This document shows, one piece after another, positions 9,214 through 19,300 of a stretch of 64,000 nucleotides of DNA; the first letter of the stretch is position 1; every line of letters begins with the position of its first letter. The notes beneath the pieces were generated by a model. That model saw only the letters and a list, made by a program, of their open reading frames with translations. It searched no databases and had not been told where the DNA came from. The stretch is from Planctomycetaceae bacterium. GTDB taxonomy: Bacteria; Planctomycetota; Planctomycetia; Pirellulales; Pirellulaceae. The DNA is taken from positions 1 through 64,000 of the forward strand of contig JACKHN010000017.1 of assembly GCA_020638975.1 (NCBI GenBank), read 5' to 3'. Position numbers and translations under genes: made by a program.

Positions 9214-9624
9214 TCAGCGACCTGTCCAGTGGCAGAATCCGTCCGAACCTGGCACGACCACCTGCACCATCGCAATATCCGCAGGATTCGCGTATCGATA
9301 GGTAAAGGCTCGTCGCTCGTCGCCCGCCAAGGTGTGACACATCACGATTTCGCGAACGTAGAGATCGACATCGTCCTGCCCGTAGCACTCGATCTCATCG
9401 AGCGCCGCCAACGTCGAGGTCATGTCGCCGTCCGCAAGATGCCACAACTCGCCCAAGACAAGATCCTCGCCGGCAACCAACGCTGGATACTCCCCCAAAT
9501 CTCGCAATAGGCCTCGGATCGTCCCCCATTCGATCTTCATGGGGGCATGGGGCCAACACCGTTCGCGCACTTCACCGCGTTGCAGCGTGCCATAAACAAA
9601 AATTGCGGTCACTGGTTCTGACAT
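9214..9624 (-). CDS. Gamma-glutamylcyclotransferase-like (AIG2/GGCT) protein
   Basis: 136 residues. The signature FVYGTLQRGE near the N-terminus forms the substrate-binding loop of the GGCT fold, followed by GLLRDLGEYPALV and VLGELWHL, as in AIG2-like cyclotransferases that release 5-oxoproline from gamma-glutamyl compounds. The exact substrate cannot be told. I take the ATG at 9624. A GTG at 9645 overlaps the stop of the upstream helicase gene (GTGA) and would add seven residues. Either way it is probably translated from the same message as the helicase-nuclease. Confidence 0.82.
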   Translation of the reverse strand: MSEPVTAIFVYGTLQRGEVRERCWPHAPMKIEWGTIRGLLRDLGEYPALVAGEDLVLGELWHLADGDMTSTLAALDEIECYGQDDVDLYVREIVMCHTLAGDERRAFTYRYANPADIAMVQVVVPGSDGFCHWTGR

Positions 9625-9641
9625 GCTGCGAGTCTCGCGTT

Positions 9642-12600
9642 TCACGCTACGCGAACGATAAGGCCGTGCCCGACGAACACTAGTCTGGCAATGACCTGCT
9701 CCGCGGCTAGTCCCGACATGCGACAGACCGCGTCGCGATAGGCTTCGAGTTGCGGTCGATAATACTCACGCTTCTCGTTCGCTGCGCTGTCATCTTTGAG
9801 CAGGTCGGTTTTGAAATCAAGGATGTCGGCCGCGACGAGCTGCTTGCCGGCATAGATCCACACGATGCGGTCGATGCTTCCGTTCAGCAGTTGGCTTTCA
9901 TTTCTTAAGGCAAACGTCCGTTCGTTCTCAACGACTAATCTTGGCTTGCTTTCTGCCAACACGTCCGTCGCGGACTTCCCAAACCCCAGCTTCCCTGGAG
10001 CAGCGTAAGCAGCTTGAGACAACGCGTCTTGGATCGCGGATCGCCCCAGCATTTCGTGAAACGATTTGAGTTCTTGCTCAATATTCAATGCAGTTGCCTC
10101 GTCTCGTCGCAGTTGACTCGCGACTTGCCTCAATGACGACTCATCCGGCATTCCGTCTTCGATCCATTGAATTTGCTCAAACCAAGCGTGAATCAACGTT
10201 CCGCGAGCCAGCGACGAAGACTGACGTGGCTGCAACAGTTCGGCCATGCTAACGCGACTGCCGCCTTCGAATCCGGATGGGCTTTGGCGGTCGAGACCGC
10301 GGCGACGATGCTTGGCGGTGCGTGCCAACTGAATCCTTGCAGGTAAAGGCTTTTGGAGGGTGATGGTCGGAGGAGCTTCTGGTTTAATCCGCTCGAACCA
10401 TTCTGAGTCGCCGTATTCGTAAAGGAGGCTGCCAGACGGTACGGGCTCGTTCCCACGCAAGGCGGCGCGCAGCAGTCCCGCCGACGTCAGCGGCATGCTG
10501 CGCTCGTTGTCCTTCGACGGGGCGATGATGATGTGCAACGCATGGACAGCACGCGTCAGTGCGACGTACAACACACAGAGCGATTCGGTGACGGTTCGAT
10601 CCGTCGCATCTTCGAACATCTGCTGGAACTTCTTCGGAAGCAGTTGCTGCATATCCGCGTTCACGTAGCGGCAAATACGATCCGCCGGACTGACCGGAGT
10701 CTCACGGTGGACCACGAATGAATCGGGTTGCCCGATCACGCGACCTTCAAGTTCGGGAAGCACGACGATGTCAAACTCCAATCCTTTCGCCTGATGAATC
10801 GTCATGACTCGCACTTGGGCACTCGTGGGATCGGCAACACGTTGTTGCTCGACGTAGCGAATGAAGTCGTCGACGCGGTTCGTGGCTCGTCGCTGATAGC
10901 CAAACGCAAGTTCAACTAACTGGCCGAGCCGACTCCGTTCGCGAGAAGTACAGTGGGGAAGCAACGCTTTGGCCCAACCCGCCACGCTGGGCCCATAGCC
11001 CGTTTCAATCAACGATCGACGCGTCTGCCGACTCAGGCGGAAGCAGGTTTTGTCATCCCGATAGTTGGTGAACTCAAGGCTCGTGCCCAGTGGGCTCGTG
11101 GCCACATGAAATCGAGCGATCGAGTCACCGGGATGCTCGGCCAGTTGCACCAACGAAAGAATGAGGAGGACCGCTGCCGAATCGGTGAGCGGATTGCCGC
11201 CTTCTTCACTGGCCATCACGCCCTGCTCACGCAGTAATCCGATTAATCGCCCCACGGTCTCATTGCGGCGCACAAGAACTCCCACCGTGTGCTGCGCCGA
11301 CCGCTTGGCGTATTCGGCAACTCGCTGAGCCGTGAACTCCAACAGTTTCTCGGCATCGGGCGCGGTCTCCAGCGTGGCATAGCCGGACAGGTCAGTTCGC
11401 GTCGTCGTATGCCGGGTGAATCGTTGGCACCATTTCCGAACACCTTCTTCGGCTCGACCGAGATTCGAATGTTGGCTCATGTGCTCGAAGGCGATGTTGA
11501 CCGTTTCGATGACGGGCTCGGACGAACGAAAGCTTGTGTTCAAGCCTTCTTCTTTCAGCCCAGCCAACTCAGAACTGATCGCATCAAAGATCTCTGCGAC
11601 TCCGCCTCGCCATCCGTAAATCGCCTGTTTCGTGTCGCCGACACAGAAGAACGATTCGTTCGGCTCGCCGCTCGTCACTCGCTTGGCAAACGGGCGCAGA
11701 ACGTCCCATTGCGCCGGCGCAGTGTCCTGAAACTCGTCGAGCAGCAGGTGACGGACGCTGGCATCAAGACGAAACGACATTTGACGATAGGTGCCATTTT
11801 CAGCAGATTCGTTCGCCGCGTCGCTTAACGAGCGGGCTAAGAAACGCGTAATATCGTCAAATCGATTCGCATGCTGCTCGCGTTTTAACGTCGCATACTC
11901 GGCGTCGAACTTCTTCAGCAACTCGTAAGAACCTTCCGTTTGCTTTGCGATGCGACTGAGCAGAAGTGAACGAGCATGCTTGAGCAGACGTTTGTAAATC
12001 GAGATTGCGACGTCCGAGATCGGCTTCTTGTAATAAGTCGTTTCGCCCGCGAGGATCTTCCCGGCCAAGCCCTTGGCGATAAAGTTCTCCCAATCACCAA
12101 GCAACGCACGCGTGTAATCTTCGTCCCTGGCCTTGACGAACCGGTTGTCCGGGACGCCAAGCTCTCGCAACTCATCGAGCAGCAATACCAGTTCATCATC
12201 GACCAACGGCTTCTCGTAATTCAGGGCATGCCAGGCGTCGGCATTCGATTCCTGATACAGGCTCTCCAGGTCGTTGACGGTCGTGCGAATGAGTTGCCCG
12301 ACGGTGCGACTTGCTTCTCCCTTCGTCAGTAAGTGCGTCAAGGTGAGCAAGTCATTTGTCTCTTCGCCGTCGATAACTGCCTCGATCGCTTCGTCCCGAA
12401 TCGCTGCATCTTGTAGCTCATCGACGATCTGCCACGAAGGAGACAACCCCACCTCCAGGCTCACGCTCCGAGCCATCTGGCCGAAGAAGCTGTCGAGCGT
12501 GCTAACGTTCAGCCGATGCAACGAACGCAGCAGGCCAATCAACTGTTGGCGACAACGCTCGCAAGTGAGTGACTTGTCACCGATAAACTGACCAAGTTGT

Positions 12601-12827
12601 TGGCATGCCTTCGGGTCGCTGGCCGCTTGGGCCAAGCGGACGACAATTCGATCAAGGATCTCGGCGGCGGCTTTGCGTGTGAACGTTGTTGCCAGAATTT
12701 GATCGGGAGCGACGCCCGCGTTTAGCAATCCCAGGTACCGGTTCGACAACTGAAACGTCTTTCCCGTTCCAGCCGAAGCCCGAATCACCGTGCGTGAAAA
12801 GTGGCCTGAAGCCGTCGTCGGAGCCAT
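9642..12827 (-). CDS. UvrD-like helicase with C-terminal RecB nuclease domain (AddA/RecB-like)
   Basis: 1061 residues. Superfamily 1 motifs appear in order: Walker A ASAGTGKT (17-24), TTFTRKAA, Walker B LLDEFQDTAPAQWD, GDTKQAIYGWRGG, MTIHQAKGLEFD and VLYVALTRA. The C-terminus carries a PD-(D/E)XK site, LLNGSIDRI then DILDFKTD (D1004, K1006) and YYRPQLEAY. This architecture is that of AddA, the helicase-nuclease of AddAB that resects DNA double-strand breaks. No AddB lies next to it. The ATG at 12827 has GGAAGG upstream. An ATG at 12902 would overlap the permease gene. The cyclotransferase-like gene follows and overlaps or nearly touches. Confidence 0.9.
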   Translation of the reverse strand: MAPTTASGHFSRTVIRASAGTGKTFQLSNRYLGLLNAGVAPDQILATTFTRKAAAEILDRIVVRLAQAASDPKACQQLGQFIGDKSLTCERCRQQLIGLLRSLHRLNVSTLDSFFGQMARSVSLEVGLSPSWQIVDELQDAAIRDEAIEAVIDGEETNDLLTLTHLLTKGEASRTVGQLIRTTVNDLESLYQESNADAWHALNYEKPLVDDELVLLLDELRELGVPDNRFVKARDEDYTRALLGDWENFIAKGLAGKILAGETTYYKKPISDVAISIYKRLLKHARSLLLSRIAKQTEGSYELLKKFDAEYATLKREQHANRFDDITRFLARSLSDAANESAENGTYRQMSFRLDASVRHLLLDEFQDTAPAQWDVLRPFAKRVTSGEPNESFFCVGDTKQAIYGWRGGVAEIFDAISSELAGLKEEGLNTSFRSSEPVIETVNIAFEHMSQHSNLGRAEEGVRKWCQRFTRHTTTRTDLSGYATLETAPDAEKLLEFTAQRVAEYAKRSAQHTVGVLVRRNETVGRLIGLLREQGVMASEEGGNPLTDSAAVLLILSLVQLAEHPGDSIARFHVATSPLGTSLEFTNYRDDKTCFRLSRQTRRSLIETGYGPSVAGWAKALLPHCTSRERSRLGQLVELAFGYQRRATNRVDDFIRYVEQQRVADPTSAQVRVMTIHQAKGLEFDIVVLPELEGRVIGQPDSFVVHRETPVSPADRICRYVNADMQQLLPKKFQQMFEDATDRTVTESLCVLYVALTRAVHALHIIIAPSKDNERSMPLTSAGLLRAALRGNEPVPSGSLLYEYGDSEWFERIKPEAPPTITLQKPLPARIQLARTAKHRRRGLDRQSPSGFEGGSRVSMAELLQPRQSSSLARGTLIHAWFEQIQWIEDGMPDESSLRQVASQLRRDEATALNIEQELKSFHEMLGRSAIQDALSQAAYAAPGKLGFGKSATDVLAESKPRLVVENERTFALRNESQLLNGSIDRIVWIYAGKQLVAADILDFKTDLLKDDSAANEKREYYRPQLEAYRDAVCRMSGLAAEQVIARLVFVGHGLIVRVA

Positions 12828-12873
12828 CTGGTAGCGATCCTTCCGTGGAGGTAAAGGGTCTGTTCGTTGCAGC

Positions 12874-14397
12874 TCAGCGAAGTGGTGAACGCGGCTTCCC
12901 AATATATCGGTAGGCGAGGAAGATGGGCACTCCTAACGCAATGAAGAGCAGCCCGGTGCGTGATTCGAGCGGGTTGCTGCGATAGATTTGCAACATGAAC
13001 CAGACGTAGACCGTCACGAATAACAGAGGCACGACGGGATATCCCCATGTTCTGTAGGGGCGGTCGATGTCGGGTTGGCGAATTCGCAGGACGATCACTG
13101 CGAATACGCCTAACATGTAGAAGATGCTTGCCGAGAAAATGACGAAATTCGTCAACAAGCTGAAGATAGAGTCGTTTCTCAGGCTGGCGACAATTAGCGG
13201 CCAAAGCTGGTTCGGCGGAGCCGAGTCGCTTTTCGCGACGAACTCGGTCGCGGAACCGACTGGCGGTTCGCGGACCATTTGCTTGGCAACGGCAACGGCG
13301 AGAATTAGCCCGATCGACATGGCAGCCATCACGGCGATTGCCATTGCTGGCGTGCGAAAGGTGGCATGCACCATCCCAAGCGAACGAAAGAAGACACCAT
13401 CCCGTCCCATTGCAAACGTGATGCGAGGTGCCTGCAGTAGGTTCGTATTGATCGCACCGAAAGTGCTGCACATGATCACTGCGGACATCGCCGCCAATCC
13501 GCCTTGCCCGAACAGCTTTTTCAACATCTCTTCCGCAGCGTGATCGCCTGCGGCCTTCATCTCGGACATCGAGAGCACACCGTGATAGGCGAAGTTCGCG
13601 GCCAGATACAGCACGATCAAGATGCCGATCCCCGTAAACAATGCGAACGGAATACTGCGCTGTGGATCGGTGACCTCTTCGGCCAATGGCGTGACGCCGT
13701 GCCAACCGTTGTAGGCCCACATGACCGCGAGTAAAACCACGCCCACTTGAGCGGCCAGACCCGACTGCCTCGGGGCAACGGTTGACGAATAGTTAGCGAT
13801 ATTGATCGATTCGCTAACGAAGGGAATCAGAAGGAATGGCACGATGGCGACAAGTGCCAAGAACGCGGCCTTCACGATCGTAACTAGCATCTGTAGTCGC
13901 CCGCCCCAGAGCACACCAAGAATGTTTACCCAGGCAATGCCGACAATCAAGACGATCGCTAACAGCACTTGTACGACCGGAGTGAGGATGCCTCCCAGGG
14001 CGAGACTCAACGAACCGACAAAGGCAACACTCAACGCACCGATCGATGCCGGCTTGCCGAAGAAGACTTCCGTCCAGCCAAACAGGAATGCGACGGGACG
14101 ACCGTAAGCTTCCCGGAGATAGACATACAGCCCTCCTGCATGCGGATACATCGTGCCTAGCTCGGCAAAGCACAGCCCACCCAAGATACACAGCAGCCCT
14201 CCGATCACCCAAACGCTGATAATGACGCCAAACTGTCCAGCTTCGGCGGCAATGTTTCCGGGTTTGAGAAAAATCCCCGAGCCAATCACGTTCCCAACGA
14301 CAACCGCCGTCGCGATTCGCGGCCCGAGCACTCGAACGAGTCCATGTGCATGCGTTTCGCGCGTTGCGAGCGTCTCGTTCGTACTGGCTTCGCCCAC
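12874..14397 (-). CDS. APC-superfamily amino-acid permease
   Basis: 507 residues with about twelve hydrophobic helices. The first-helix signature VVVGNVIGSGIFLKPGNIA is the substrate-binding hairpin of the APC (LAT-like) family, followed by GGLCFAELGTMYPHAGGLYV, another family hallmark. It should sit in the inner membrane and exchange or take up amino acids; the specific substrate is unknown. The start is a GTG at 14397 with GGAG eleven nt upstream. The helicase gene follows 46 nt downstream. Confidence 0.9.
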   Translation of the reverse strand: MGEASTNETLATRETHAHGLVRVLGPRIATAVVVGNVIGSGIFLKPGNIAAEAGQFGVIISVWVIGGLLCILGGLCFAELGTMYPHAGGLYVYLREAYGRPVAFLFGWTEVFFGKPASIGALSVAFVGSLSLALGGILTPVVQVLLAIVLIVGIAWVNILGVLWGGRLQMLVTIVKAAFLALVAIVPFLLIPFVSESINIANYSSTVAPRQSGLAAQVGVVLLAVMWAYNGWHGVTPLAEEVTDPQRSIPFALFTGIGILIVLYLAANFAYHGVLSMSEMKAAGDHAAEEMLKKLFGQGGLAAMSAVIMCSTFGAINTNLLQAPRITFAMGRDGVFFRSLGMVHATFRTPAMAIAVMAAMSIGLILAVAVAKQMVREPPVGSATEFVAKSDSAPPNQLWPLIVASLRNDSIFSLLTNFVIFSASIFYMLGVFAVIVLRIRQPDIDRPYRTWGYPVVPLLFVTVYVWFMLQIYRSNPLESRTGLLFIALGVPIFLAYRYIGKPRSPLR

Positions 14398-14624
14398 CGG
14401 TGGTTGTCGCTCCGAATGCAGTTAAAGATCGCGTGATTGTGGGCGGAACTGCGACTGAAAGCAAGCGTCACGCAATGCGTTAGTTCCCGCATAATCCGCT
14501 CAGCCTGAGTTAAATGACAAGGGCATGTCGTGTGTTGTGACTTAGAACGTCCCACCTCATCGTGGCATCTCTGTTGGATTCTGCGACATGGAGCGTTTGA
14601 ACGAGAAGTAATGAGAGACTTGAG

Positions 14625-14704
14625 TGAGCCGTAGGCGCTAGCCTCGGGCCATTAGGACGGAACGCCGAATCCAGCAAAGGCCCGAGGCTAGTGCCTACGG
14701 CTCA
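14625..14704. repeat. GCTAGCC-core palindrome, long copy
   Basis: Arms of 26 bp (14625-14650 and 14679-14704) pair with a single G:U-type mismatch around a 28-nt loop. The arms begin TGAGCCGTAGGC and continue GCTAGCCTCGGGCC. The element lies in the 431-nt space between the divergent permease and DHH genes. Apart from it I see nothing else distinct in 14398-14828. Confidence 0.88.
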
Positions 14705-14828
14705 CGAAAAGTTGTGCCTTGCGACTAGGCGTGACCTATGTTTTCGCGTAGTCCAATCTGACTCGCAACGCATGTCATGGCTTCACCCACTTCACAGAAC
14801 CGATTTCGAGATCGATCGGGAGCGATAG

Positions 14829-15791
14829 ATGACCAATCAAGTGCAACAGTACCGCTTACTCACTCGCAGCGACTTTGACGGCCTAGTGTGTGCTGTCCTG
14901 CTCAAAGATTTGGGCATCCTCGGCGAGATCCAGTTCGTACATCCCAAAGATGTTCAGGACGGAAAGATCGAAGTTACCGAGAACGACATTCTGACCAACC
15001 TGCCATATGTGGCTGGCTGCAAGATGTGCTTCGATCATCATGCCAGCGAAGGGATTCGTAACGGCGGCTTCGATCGCAAGGACCACATTCTCGACCCACA
15101 TGCAGATTCGGCCGCACGGGTTGTCTATGACTACTTTGGCGGCGCAAAGAATTTCCCCGGCTTCCCGCAGGACATGCTCGAAGCCGTCGACAAAGCCGAT
15201 GCAGCAAAGTTCACGCGAGGCGATGTGCTGGACGCGGAAGGTTGGGAACTTCTCTCGTTCTTAATGGACGCACGCACCGGACTCGGTCGTTTCCGCGAGT
15301 TTCGCGTCTCCAACTATCAGTTAATGATGGATTTGATCGATTATTGCCGCGATCACTCGATCGAAGACATCCTCGCGTTGCCCGACGTACAAGAGCGAGT
15401 GCAATTGTATCGTGAGCACGAAGGGAAGTTCGTCGAACAAGTTCGACGCTGTTCGGTCGTCCATGGCAACCTCGTTGTGCTCGATTTGAAAGATGAAGAG
15501 ATTATCTATGCAGGCAATCGCTTCCTGATCTACGCCCTGTTCCCCGAGTGCAACATCTCGATGCATGTACTGTGGGGGCTCAAGCGGCAGAACACGGTAT
15601 TCACGATTGGTAAATCAATTTTCGACCGCAGCTGCCCGACCCATGTGGGCGAGTTATGCTTAGAGTACGGAGGCGGCGGACATGCCGCAGCAGGGACGTG
15701 CCAAGTTCCTAACGAAGATGCATCACGAATTCAAAGCGAACTGATTGCTCGTATTAACGCGGACGCCGAAATCCTCGTCGCGAGCCACTAG
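14829..15791 (+). CDS. DHH/DHHA1-family phosphoesterase (exopolyphosphatase-like)
   Basis: 320 residues. TRSDFDG (D15, D17) and CFDHHASEG (D69-H70-H71) are metal-binding motifs of the DHH superfamily, and the C-terminal EYGGGGHAAAGTCQVP is the DHHA1 glycine loop. The family includes RecJ, oligoribonuclease NrnA, c-di-AMP phosphodiesterases and exopolyphosphatase-like proteins. The length fits the small cytosolic forms, so the substrate could be polyphosphate or short nucleotides. It is a single-gene unit ending at a hairpin that separates it from a convergent lipoprotein gene. Confidence 0.88.
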   Translation: MTNQVQQYRLLTRSDFDGLVCAVLLKDLGILGEIQFVHPKDVQDGKIEVTENDILTNLPYVAGCKMCFDHHASEGIRNGGFDRKDHILDPHADSAARVVYDYFGGAKNFPGFPQDMLEAVDKADAAKFTRGDVLDAEGWELLSFLMDARTGLGRFREFRVSNYQLMMDLIDYCRDHSIEDILALPDVQERVQLYREHEGKFVEQVRRCSVVHGNLVVLDLKDEEIIYAGNRFLIYALFPECNISMHVLWGLKRQNTVFTIGKSIFDRSCPTHVGELCLEYGGGGHAAAGTCQVPNEDASRIQSELIARINADAEILVASH

Positions 15792-15816
15792 TTGAAGAAT
15801 ACCCACAGCGCATACA

Positions 15817-15846
15817 TGAGGGAGACGCAATCCTTTGCGTCTCCCT
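15817..15846. terminator. Terminator-like hairpin between convergent genes
   Basis: A perfect 13-bp stem (GAGGGAGACGCAA) with a 4-nt loop lies 26 nt after the DHH gene and 34 nt before the end of the lipoprotein gene. Neither side has a good T-tract, so intrinsic termination is plausible but not certain. Confidence 0.55.
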
Positions 15847-15879
15847 CGTGGTGTTGATTGGCGATAGAACGGAACGCCG

Positions 15880-16110
15880 TTACGGCGATTGAGCGTCCTG
15901 GTCAGCCTCATAAGCTTTCATCGCAGCGGCTTCGCGAGAGAGCTTGAACTCTGGCCCTGGAGCAAAGTACTGGACATCGTCCGTGAGGTAATGCCCGCTC
16001 GGCAGCGTTTGTCCGCCGATTTGCGATTGGCAACCGGTGGCGCTGAGCGCGGCAACCGCCACTCCGCACACGATGGCCTTGGTCCAGCTTGTTGTTCGTT
16101 GATATTTCAT
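15880..16110 (-). CDS. Small lipoprotein, function unknown
   Basis: 76 residues starting MKYQRTTSWTKAIVCG. A type II signal peptide with lipobox LSATGC predicts export and lipid anchoring. The mature part is only about 50 residues and contains GGQTLPSGHYLTDDVQYFAP, which I associate loosely with small planctomycete lipoproteins. The ATG at 16110 was preferred over upstream ATGs because the positively charged n-region then directly precedes the hydrophobic core. It is divergent from the CHAT-domain gene. Confidence 0.7.
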   Translation of the reverse strand: MKYQRTTSWTKAIVCGVAVAALSATGCQSQIGGQTLPSGHYLTDDVQYFAPGPEFKLSREAAAMKAYEADQDAQSP

Positions 16111-16379
16111 CGTCGGCATGCTCCGTAGAACCGGTGTAATCGTCACAAGTTATCGGACTTGCTGGCGCGGTGGCTCCACTCAATCGGGATAAAATGTTGG
16201 CCACTTGAAAAAGTTTTCCGGTTGTCGTCTCAACTGTCGCCGCTTGCGGAGGGTTGCGTTATGATGAGAGAAGTTAGGCAAGTTGATTTGTTCAAAAGTT
16301 GACGTCAGCCAGCAGGTGTCTGCTAGCAAGCGATCCACGCGGATTTGGTGAGACGTCAAAACTCCTCGGAGCCCATTCG

Positions 16380-19300
16380 ATGGCTGCCCAATCTTCCCAT
16401 GTACGACTTTGCCCCCGAAGACCATCACTAAGACTGCGCGCCGCGGCTCTGGTCGCCGGTAGCTGCGTCCTATTACTCGCTCCTTCCGGAAGAGCGCAAC
16501 AGGCTCCCGTACGCGAGTATCCGCCGGGCGAGTATTATTTGGCGCTCAACATCTATCAGGCCGGTGAGTTCACGGACGCGGCTCGGGCGTTTCGTTCTGC
16601 CGCACGTTCAGGGGTGCGGAGCAGTGAAGGTCGTTGGGTTGACTCGATTTGCTATCACACGATGCTCGGCGAGAGCATGTATCAGATGGGAGAACTTAGC
16701 CAAGCAGCCGACGAGTACACTGCCGCGCTAAATCTATTCCTCGTTCACCGTAATTGGATGTTGCGAGTTGACTTTCCGGACGTGTTACAGCCCGATCAAG
16801 GCAGCGCACGTCGAGCGCCAACATGGGGAGTTTCTACCCGTCGTTCGGTGCCAGCTCGGTTTCCTGATCGCTATCCAATCCTCCAAGGTCGTCTCGACAA
16901 CCAGCAAGTGCTGCAACAAGGCGGCATTGTGGCGCTGCCCGAGTTCTATCAGGTCAACGTCCACGAAATTATGCGTTGTACGGCTCTCGCGATACGACGG
17001 CGGCACGAGATTATGGGTCGCGCCGCCGCTCACGATCCACTTACCACTCAGTTAGTCCAGGTGTTGACCGTACGACCTGCTCCGCCGAATCATTGGTCGG
17101 GTGCATGGATCGATGCGTTGCTCGGCTTGGCATACGCCTCCGCGGGCCGGTCGCAAGAAGCGGCGTCAGAGTTGGGAAAATCGCTGGTGATGGCGTCGCA
17201 GTTCGATCATCCATTGACGGCGACTTCGTTATTGGCTCTGGGGAAACTCGCATTCGAGCAAGATCAGTATGGAACTGCGAGCGGTTTGTTCTTGGAAGCG
17301 AGCTTGAGCGCTGCTTGGTACTCGCAATATGCACTCGTCGAAGAGGCGCTCCGCTGGGGAGCGGTTACGCATTTGGTGGCAGGACAGAACGGGATGTATC
17401 CGCCGCTGGAGCCCGCGACTGCCTGGGCTCGCCGAGAATCCGATTTGCTTGAAACCTCCTTGGTCGTCTCGGCAGCCGAGGTTGCAGCGACAGCAAACGA
17501 GACAGCGACAGCCGTCACGCTTCTCGAACAGGCTCGTCGGACAATGGCACGCGCTGACATGCGTGGCGGAACCATCGGTGCCCGCTATCAATACGTCCTC
17601 GCGCTCGCTAGTTACACGGCCGGCAATGTAAAAGCAGGGGATGCTGCCTTCGCTGCGTTGATGGCGTATCAGCGGAAGAGTTCGTTGCGGTTATTCGAGT
17701 TGGGCTTGATTGATCGGTTGGTCGTCAGTGCTGCGGTGACAGAACGCGTGGGGAACGAGCTGTACAACTATGCTCTGCGTGAACCCGAGCCAAAGGACTG
17801 GGCCGTCGATCCCGTTGAAACGCTGTCGGTCGTCCTCACTCCGCACCTCGCGCCTTTGGAGCATTGGTTTGAAATCACCCTTAAACGCAAGGAAGAAGAG
17901 CGGGCGATCGAGATTTCCGATCGCATACGTCGTCATCGGTTCTTCACGACGCTGCCGATGGGCGGTCGATTGGTTGCCTTGCGTTGGGTGTTGGAGGCTC
18001 CGAAGGAGGCGATCAGCGAACGGGCGTTGCTTCAGCGGCAAGATTTGAATGCCCGGTATCCCAAGTACGCGACATTGGCTCGCCAAGCATCGGCGTTACG
18101 CACGCAGCTCGAGGGACTGCCGCTCGTCCCCGCAGAAGATGAAGTGCGACAAACGCAGAAGAAGCTTAGCGGTCAGCTCGCTCAAATCAGCTCGGCTCAA
18201 GAAGTGCTCCTCCGCGAAATCGCACTGCGTCGAGTTCCTGCGGACTTTGTCTTCCCGCCCCCGTTGGACCTGAAGAGCTTCCAAGCAAATCTGCCGCCGG
18301 GAACGATGGTGATGTCCTACCTTTCGACGAGCCGAGCAGTTCATGCCTTCTCATTTGGGAAAGATGATTACAAGCTCGCGGCGCTCGAAGGTGGAGCGAA
18401 GCTGCAGAAACGCATCTCGGATGTGCTTCGGTCGATGGGGCACTACGACAAGAACCAACCCATCGATTTGGAAGTCTTGGCGAACGATGCTTGGAAGGAA
18501 CCCGCTCGAGCCATGTTCGCGGCGATCACCAACAACGCCACGGCAGCAAATTTTGATGGAGTCAACGAGTTGATCATCGTGCCCGATGGGCCGTTGTGGT
18601 ATCTCCCCTTTGAAGCGTTGCAAATCGGGACGGCAGAATCGTCGATGCCGCTAATTACGAAGACTCGCATTCGATACGCGCCAACCATTGCCCTGGCTCA
18701 GCACGATCGACGCCCCATGGCAACGACCGATACAAAGACGGGAGCGGTCGTCGGATCCTTGTTTCCTCGCGACGATGAGAAAATTGGCCTCGCAGCATTC
18801 GCTGAATTGCAAAGCTCATTGTCAGAAGTAGTTCGTCTCAAGGAACCGCTCTCCGTTCCGTCGAACATGCTCGCCACGTTGTGTGACCGACTCGTGGTGC
18901 TCTCCGATGTCCAAAGCGACGGACCAACGCCTTACGCTTGGTCCCCCATGCAACTCGATCAAGGCAAGCCGGGCAGCACACTTGGCGATTGGGCGATGTT
19001 GCCGTTCGGGAGTCCTGAACAGATCATCTTGCCTGGGTTTCACACCGAAGCCGAAACAGCGTTGAAACGGCCCGCTGGCGGCGAGGATGTCTTCCTTTCA
19101 CTTTGCGGATTGATGGCAAGCGGATCGCGAACGATTCTGCTGAGTCGTTGGCGTACCGGCGGCAAGACAAGTTACGACCTGACTCGGGAATTCGTCCAAG
19201 AGCTTCCCTACACGTCACCAACGGAGGCTTGGCAGCGGAGTGTCTTCCTCGCCATGCAGAGTGAGCTGGTCGTTGCCCGCGAGCCGCGAGTTAAAACAAG

